DNA of 10,739 nt from Actinomycetales bacterium (GTDB lineage: Bacteria > Actinomycetota > Actinomycetes > Actinomycetales > Dermabacteraceae). Under the pieces are notes generated by a model that did not search any database, had not been told where the DNA came from, and was given only the letters and a program-made list of their open reading frames with translations. Positions 6,819 through 10,739 of this stretch are shown here, piece after piece (position 1 is the stretch's first letter; each line of letters starts with the position of its first letter). A program made the position numbers and the translations under genes. The DNA is taken from contig JAAZLF010000655.1 in NCBI GenBank assembly GCA_012799425.1, forward strand, positions 1 to 10,739, in the 5' to 3' direction.

Positions 6819-7388
6819 ATGACCGCGCTGAGCCCGCCCGCTGAACCTCGTCTCTATCTGCTGCAGGGCGCGCCCGCCGTCGGCAAGCTGACCCTCGCGC
6901 TCGAGCTCGAGCGCCGCACCGGGGCGATCGTGGTCGACAACCATCTGGTCAACAACGCTGTGTTCGTCCCGATGGGCCTGGGGCGCGACCCCGAGGTCAG
7001 CCTCGAGCAGACCGATGCGCTGCGTGACCGCGTGCGTGAGGTTGTCTACGAGGCCGCCCTCGCCGCCCCGGGCGCGCTCAGCCATGTCTTCACCTTCTGG
7101 TTGCCGGACAGCCCCGAGAACGCGGAGCATGCGGAGCGGCTGCGGCTCCTCGCCGAGCGCCGGGGCGCGCGGTTCGTCCCGGTGTGGCTCACCGCCTCCC
7201 GTGAGGCGCTGCTGGCACGGGTCGCCGCGCCCGGCCGGGCCGAGCGGTCCAAGCTCGTGGAGCCCGGCGTCCTGTCCGAGCTGCTCGAGAAGCCGCAGCT
7301 GCCCGCCCCGGCCGATGCCATGGTCCTGGACCTCAGCGATACGACCCCTGAGCAGGCCGTCGAGGGGCTCCTGGCTGCGCTGGCCTGA
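6819..7388 (+). CDS. P-loop kinase-like NTPase (AAA_33/nucleoside-kinase-like)
   Basis: Protein of 189 aa. The start is ATG 6819, directly after a -10-like hexamer; the open frame extends to 6684, but that stretch is the hairpin and tandem repeat and lacks a ribosome binding site. The Walker A loop is GAPAVGKLT at residues 17-25: the residue after the P-loop lysine is Leu instead of Ser/Thr, with Thr next, as in a subset of small kinase-like proteins that read GPPAVGKMT. DNHLVNN follows (residues 41-47), in the place where related kinases hold substrate. VFTFWLP precedes a helical region, FVPVWLTASREALLARV looks like the strand-helix before the lid, and RAERSKLVEP resembles the lid arginine region. 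The C-terminal LDLSDTTPEQAVEGLLAAL is typical of this fold. It most likely transfers phosphate to a small molecule, but the substrate cannot be named. The gene is monocistronic and converges on the glycosidase gene with 26 bp between them. Confidence 0.8.
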   Translation: MTALSPPAEPRLYLLQGAPAVGKLTLALELERRTGAIVVDNHLVNNAVFVPMGLGRDPEVSLEQTDALRDRVREVVYEAALAAPGALSHVFTFWLPDSPENAEHAERLRLLAERRGARFVPVWLTASREALLARVAAPGRAERSKLVEPGVLSELLEKPQLPAPADAMVLDLSDTTPEQAVEGLLAALA

Positions 7389-7414
7389 ACGGTGGCAGGG
7401 AGGGCCCTTCCAGG

Positions 7415-8737
7415 TCAGGTGCGCAGGAGTTCGTCGAGAGCGATCACCGCGTTCGCCGCGGTCCAGGCCAGGGGTGCGACCTCCGCCGGGCGCCCGTCGA
7501 ACAGCACCTTCTCGGGCAGCGATCCGGCTTCGGTCCGGTGCTCGGCCAGCCAGTGCAGGATCTGTGATGCCGCTTCGCGCTCTCCCGCGCGGGCGAGGCC
7601 CAGCCCCAGCAGGCTGGTCGACGGGGTCCAGCTGATGCCGTCCTCGCGCCAGGAGGCACCTGGCGCGATCCCGCCCCCGGGTCGGGCGAGGCTCGCACGC
7701 AGCGACAGCAGCTGCTCGGCGCGGACCACTCCATGGCAGCCGGTGGCGTCGAAGAAGGCGAGCGCGGAGTCCGGGCCCCCGCCGCGGCGATAGCGCTGAT
7801 GACCGTGCCGGCCAAAGGTGCCCGACAGCAGCACGGCGAAGGTCTCGGCGGCCTCCTGCGCCGACCGTCGGCCGGTCAGGTGCGCCCCGGCGCGCAGGCC
7901 GGTGAGGGTCGCGGCCATGATCCCGAGGGTGACCGACCGTTCGCGCACCTCCCAGTAGTCGGGGGAGACCGGCGGGAGGCCGGCACCGCCGCGGGTTCCG
8001 GTGTGCAGGGCGCTGAGCGAGGTGGTGATCAAGGCGTCCAGCGCGTCGACCACCTCGTCGCCTCGCTCGGGGCCCGCGGCGTCGGCGACCTCTGCGGCCG
8101 CCCACAGCAGCAGCCCGGTCCCGTCGAACTGACGGTGCCGGCCGTCGGGCGCCTTCCCGGTCCCGGGGTCGTAACGGGCTTCGAACCATCCGTCCCTCGC
8201 CTGCAGAGACTGGAGGTGGCGGAGGGTTGACAGGGCGGCGTCGAGGTGGCCCACCCGAGCCAGCGCCGCTGCACAGAAGGCGGCATCGCGGGGCCAGATG
8301 TACCGCCAGGGACCGTTCCATCCGGCGACGGGGGCGGGAAGCTCGTCGCACAGCACCCACAGGTCCCGCAGCGCGGATCCCGCCAGGCTCGTCATCTCCT
8401 CGCTGATGCCGGGCGTCTCGGCGAGGGCGCTGCGCCAGGCGGCGGTGCCCTCCCAGAACTGCGACGCCCGCTCGCGCGTGGCGGACGGGTCGGGATGATC
8501 CGTGCTCAGCCGGGAGCCCGGGGCGGGGGCAGCATCCGTGGCCCGGCCGCCCGCCAGGCGCCGTCGGCCCTCCGCGTCGTAGACCACGGTCTGTGACCAC
8601 AGCGGGATCTCGGCGGCGGGATCGACGGCCGGATTCAGCGTGCGATGCGCGGTGAAGCCCCCTGCGCCGACTGCTCCGAGTGCGGCGAGCGCTCCGGCTC
8701 CGCGCAGGACCTGGCGTCGGGACGAGGGGCTGGGCAT
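7415..8737 (-). CDS. Tat-exported GH15-like glycosidase (glucoamylase family)
   Basis: Protein of 440 aa read leftward from ATG 8737. The N-terminus has a twin-arginine signal (SRRQVLR, residues 6-12) followed by an Ala/Gly-rich hydrophobic stretch (13-30), so it should be exported folded. The rest resembles the (alpha/alpha)6 barrel of GH15: YIWPRDAAF at 146-154 (substrate-binding Trp-Pro-Arg-Asp), DYWEVRERSVTLGIMAA (260-276) in the position of the general-acid Glu (E263), and SLPEKV (406-411) with E409 as the likely catalytic base, ahead of PLAWTAANA (422-430). It is shorter than bacterial glucoamylases with a beta-sandwich domain, so only the catalytic barrel appears to be present. Substrate (starch-like glucan, isomalto-oligosaccharide or another alpha-glucoside) cannot be decided. 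The start lies six bases after a -10-like TACCCT on the minus strand. It is divergent from proS and convergent with the kinase gene, so it is transcribed alone. Confidence 0.85.
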   Translation of the reverse strand: MPSPSSRRQVLRGAGALAALGAVGAGGFTAHRTLNPAVDPAAEIPLWSQTVVYDAEGRRRLAGGRATDAAPAPGSRLSTDHPDPSATRERASQFWEGTAAWRSALAETPGISEEMTSLAGSALRDLWVLCDELPAPVAGWNGPWRYIWPRDAAFCAAALARVGHLDAALSTLRHLQSLQARDGWFEARYDPGTGKAPDGRHRQFDGTGLLLWAAAEVADAAGPERGDEVVDALDALITTSLSALHTGTRGGAGLPPVSPDYWEVRERSVTLGIMAATLTGLRAGAHLTGRRSAQEAAETFAVLLSGTFGRHGHQRYRRGGGPDSALAFFDATGCHGVVRAEQLLSLRASLARPGGGIAPGASWREDGISWTPSTSLLGLGLARAGEREAASQILHWLAEHRTEAGSLPEKVLFDGRPAEVAPLAWTAANAVIALDELLRT

Positions 8738-8743
8738 CCCCCG

Positions 8744-8749
8744 AGGGTA
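8744..8749 (-). promoter_or_regulatory. putative -10 hexamer (TACCCT, minus strand) for the glycosidase gene
   Basis: Read on the minus strand, TACCCT is followed by six bases (CGGGGG) and then ATG at 8737. This is the same hexamer-to-start spacing as at ispG and the kinase gene, which suggests a leaderless transcript. The G-run could instead act as a very close ribosome binding site. No recognisable -35 is found around 8767-8772. Confidence 0.45.
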
Positions 8750-8801
8750 GCGGCCTCGTGGGAGGGACGGCGGCGAGGGCCGGTGAGCGGTCCCGGCCCG
8801 T

Positions 8802-8807
8802 TACGAT
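8802..8807 (+). promoter_or_regulatory. putative -10 hexamer (TACGAT) for proS
   Basis: TACGAT lies in the 130-bp divergent gap between the glycosidase gene and proS. Transcription would start near 8814, leaving a leader of about 54 nt with a ribosome binding site (GAAAGG, 8854-8859) eight bases before ATG 8868. The hexamer is bracketed by the inverted arms GGCCC (8795-8799) and GGGCC (8808-8812). The -35 is not evident. Confidence 0.45.
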
Positions 8808-8819
8808 GGGCCTGCGTGC

Positions 8820-8831
8820 GCCACCGGTGGC
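8820..8831. promoter_or_regulatory. 12-bp perfect palindrome in the proS leader
   Basis: GCCACCGGTGGC is self-complementary over 12 bases and starts about six bases after the predicted proS transcription start. It could be an operator for a dimeric repressor or a chance palindrome in GC-rich DNA. As RNA it would form only a four-pair stem, so a DNA-level role is likelier than an attenuator. No protein can be named. Confidence 0.25.
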
Positions 8832-8867
8832 CCCGCACCGAACCGCCCTGCGTGAAAGGCCTGCTCC

Positions 8868-10652
8868 ATGATCCGTCTGTCCTCGTCGTTCGTCCGCACC
8901 CTGCGGGAGGACCCGGCCGACGCCGAGGTGGCCAGCCACAGGCTGCTGGTGCGCGCGGGCTACATCCGCCGCAGCGCAGCCGGTGTGTACACCTGGCTGC
9001 CGCTGGGGCTGAAGGTGCTGCGGAAGGTCGAGCAGATCGTGCGCGAGGAGCAGGATGCGATCGGCGGCCAGGAGGTGCTGTTCTCGGCGCTCCAGCCGCG
9101 CGAGCCCTACGAGGCCAGCGGCCGCTGGGAGGAGTACGGCCCCACCCTGTTCCGACTCCAGGACCGCAAGCAGGACGATTACCTGCTCGCTCCCACCCAT
9201 GAGGAGATGTTCACCCTCGCGGTGAAGGACCTGTTCTCCTCGTACAAGGATCTGCCCACGATGCTGTACCAGATCCAGTCGAAGTACCGTGACGAGGCCC
9301 GTCCCCGCGCCGGGCTGCTGCGCACCCGCGAGTTCATCATGAAGGACGCCTACTCCTTCGACGTCGCCGACGAGGGCCTGGATGCCTCCTACGAGAAGCA
9401 GCGCGTGGCTTACCAGCGCACCTTCGAGCGTCTCGGCCTGCCCGTCGTGATCTGCCAGGCAGACGCCGGCGCCATGGGCGGCTCCCGCTCCGAGGAGTTC
9501 CTGCATCCCACGCCGGTCGGCGAGGACACCTTCGTGGTGTCCGACGGCGGCTACGCCGCGAACGTCGAGGCGGTGACCACCGTCGTCCCGTCGGCTCTGG
9601 ACGAGTCCGCGATCGCCGCACTGCCGGCGATGCACGTCGAGGACACCCCCGGGGCGTCCACCATCGCGAAGCTCGCGGAGTTCTCCAACCAAGCCTTCCC
9701 CGGCAGGGGACCCATCACCGAGTCGGGCGAGTGGACCCGCTACGAGATGCTCAAGCACCTCGTATACCTGCTGACCTTCCCGGACGGTTCGACCGAGCCG
9801 CTGGTGATCGCTCTGCCCGGTGACCGCGAGGTCGACCCGAAGCGCCTGGAGACCGCGGTCGCCCCCGCGATCGCCGCGCCGTTCACCGAGGCGGACTTCG
9901 CGCAGCATCCGGTGCTGAAGAAGGGGTACATCGGCCCCGAAGGCCTGGGACTGGAATCCGATTCCGGGATCCGCTACCTGGTCGACCCGCGCGTGGTGCC
10001 CGGTTCCTCGTGGGTCGCAGGCGCCGGCGAGAGGGACAAGCACGTCTACGACCTCGTCTACGGCCGTGACTTCACCTCCGATGGCACGATCGAGGCCGCA
10101 GAGGTGCGTGACGGTGACCCCGCCCCCGACGGCTCCGGCCCCCTGCGGCTGACCCGCGGCATGGAGATGGGGCACATCTTCCAGCTGGGGCGCAAGTACG
10201 CCGAGGCGCTGGACCTCAAGGTGCTCGACGAGAACGGCAAGACCGCCGTGGTGACGATGGGCTCCTACGGCATCGGGGTCACCCGGGCGGTGGCGGCCGT
10301 CGCCGAGCTTTACCACGACGAGAAGGGCCTGGCCTGGCCCCGCCAGCTCGCTCCGGCCGACGTGCACCTCATGGCCACCGGCAAGGGGCAGGAGATCTTC
10401 GACGAGGCCGAGCGCATCGCCGCCGAGCTCGAGGCACGCGGTCTCGAGGTGCTCTTCGACGACCGGCCCAAGGTGTCGCCGGGCGTGAAGTTCAAGGATG
10501 CCGAGCTGCTGGGCGTGCCCACCACCGTGGTGGTCGGCCGGGGCCTGGCCACGGGTGTGGTCGAGGTGCGCGATCGGGTCGGCGGGGAGGTCCGCGAGGT
10601 CTCGCCCCACGAGGTCGTCGACGCCGTCGTGGCGGAGGTCCGCGGAGCCTGA
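8868..10652 (+). CDS. proS: prolyl-tRNA synthetase, bacterial type with editing insertion
   Basis: Class II aminoacyl-tRNA synthetase that charges tRNA-Pro, cytoplasmic; 594 aa against 572 in E. coli. The start ATG 8868 has GAAAGG eight bases upstream, and the sequence opens with the conserved [20 protein letters not shown]. Motif 1 lies in the [14 protein letters not shown] region. The T-x-E loop is PTHEE (T110, E112). Motif 2 begins at R141 ([16 protein letters not shown]). Residues roughly 225-400 form the INS editing domain characteristic of bacterial-type ProRS, which hydrolyses Ala-tRNA-Pro. Motif 3 is GSYGIGVTR (465-473). The C-terminal anticodon-binding domain follows (about 490-594, with [21 protein letters not shown]). 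All motifs are intact. The gene is divergent from the glycosidase gene and appears to be transcribed from its own promoter. In M. tuberculosis proS (Rv2845c) also lies near the dxr-ispG block. Confidence 0.98.
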   Translation: MIRLSSSFVRTLREDPADAEVASHRLLVRAGYIRRSAAGVYTWLPLGLKVLRKVEQIVREEQDAIGGQEVLFSALQPREPYEASGRWEEYGPTLFRLQDRKQDDYLLAPTHEEMFTLAVKDLFSSYKDLPTMLYQIQSKYRDEARPRAGLLRTREFIMKDAYSFDVADEGLDASYEKQRVAYQRTFERLGLPVVICQADAGAMGGSRSEEFLHPTPVGEDTFVVSDGGYAANVEAVTTVVPSALDESAIAALPAMHVEDTPGASTIAKLAEFSNQAFPGRGPITESGEWTRYEMLKHLVYLLTFPDGSTEPLVIALPGDREVDPKRLETAVAPAIAAPFTEADFAQHPVLKKGYIGPEGLGLESDSGIRYLVDPRVVPGSSWVAGAGERDKHVYDLVYGRDFTSDGTIEAAEVRDGDPAPDGSGPLRLTRGMEMGHIFQLGRKYAEALDLKVLDENGKTAVVTMGSYGIGVTRAVAAVAELYHDEKGLAWPRQLAPADVHLMATGKGQEIFDEAERIAAELEARGLEVLFDDRPKVSPGVKFKDAELLGVPTTVVVGRGLATGVVEVRDRVGGEVREVSPHEVVDAVVAEVRGA

Positions 10653-10660
10653 GGCTCTGC
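10642..10660. terminator. candidate hairpin at the proS 3' end
   Basis: Bases 10642-10649 pair with 10653-10660 (8 bp, one G-U) around a 3-nt loop that is the proS stop codon TGA. It sits between proS and the apparent convergent gene that ends at 10672, so it could terminate transcription from either side. No T-run follows in either direction. The tight loop and overlap with coding sequence keep confidence low. Confidence 0.3.
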
Positions 10661-10671
10661 ACCGCACGCCC

Positions 10672-10739
10672 TCATGCGTCGGCGGGCGGGTCCTCGACCT
10701 CGAGGCTGGGCAGGGGATCCATGCGGTCCACGAGGGGGG
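10672..10739 (-). CDS. C-terminal end of an unidentified minus-strand gene (partial)
   Basis: On the minus strand an open frame enters from the right edge of the window and stops with TGA at 10674-10672. It gives about 22 residues ending in DPLPSLEVEDPPADA. Nearly all its third codon positions are G or C (19 of 21 sense codons), whereas the opposing plus frame from ATG 10674 has poor third-position bias and is rich in Arg/Gly. This favours a real gene converging on proS with a 19-bp gap. The acidic, proline-rich tail does not identify a family. Confidence 0.45.
   Translation of the reverse strand, partial: PLVDRMDPLPSLEVEDPPADA

Noticed and set aside
7389..7414. Bidirectional terminator between the convergent kinase and glycosidase genes
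   Set aside because: The AGGGCCCT palindrome there has no loop and the wider pairing needs a bulge; no stable hairpin or T-run is seen.
8816..9202. GTG-initiated open frame two bases after the predicted proS transcription start
   Set aside because: It runs out of frame into proS with Arg/Pro-rich, motif-free sequence and poor third-position bias; no evidence for a regulatory upstream peptide.
6648..10667. 1339-codon open frame on the minus strand running under proS, the glycosidase gene and the kinase gene
   Set aside because: Its composition is Arg/Gly/His/Asp-rich low complexity, typical of antisense frames in GC-rich DNA, and it overlaps three well-supported genes without any recognisable domain.

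Overview
The window is very GC-rich DNA with strong G/C bias at third codon positions. It reads as a housekeeping segment of an actinobacterial chromosome. Protein sequences and the order dxr - M50 protease - ispG - GNAT match the mycobacterial order Rv2870c-Rv2867c, with rlmN upstream and proS downstream. A member of Micrococcales (for example a Brachybacterium-like genus) would fit, but that is a guess from codon use and general resemblance. No RNA gene, CRISPR array, insertion sequence or prophage is visible.

Layout, left to right. Bases 1-891 hold the 3' three-quarters of rlmN. Two small genes built from DivIVA-type repeats follow (902-1321 and 1420-1968). The second overlaps the start of dxr by four bases (GTGA). 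dxr (1965-3170) is followed after two bases by a site-2-protease (Rip1/RseP-like, 3173-4516). A 100-bp gap with a hairpin and a promoter leads to ispG (4617-5777), which is followed after six bases by a two-domain GNAT acetyltransferase (5784-6635). The next 183 bp hold a long perfect-stem RNA hairpin and a 33-bp tandem duplication, then a P-loop kinase-like gene (6819-7388). A Tat-exported GH15-like glycosidase (8737-7415, minus strand) converges on the kinase and is divergent from proS (8868-10652). The last 68 bases carry what looks like the C-terminus of another minus-strand gene.

How the genes fit together: dxr and ispG are the second and the penultimate steps of the MEP isoprenoid pathway, which feeds undecaprenyl phosphate for wall synthesis. 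The M50 protease and the DivIVA-repeat proteins also suggest envelope or polar-growth functions, so bases 902-5777 can be read as an envelope-oriented cluster. rlmN and proS are translation genes. The kinase and the GH15-like enzyme look like separate accessory functions.

The least explained items are the two DivIVA-repeat proteins, which lack the long coiled coil of true DivIVA/Wag31. Also notable are three genes whose start codon lies exactly six bases after a -10-like hexamer (leaderless mRNA candidates), and the 6643-6779 hairpin plus tandem repeat. Nothing in the window amounts to a clearly new multi-gene system.
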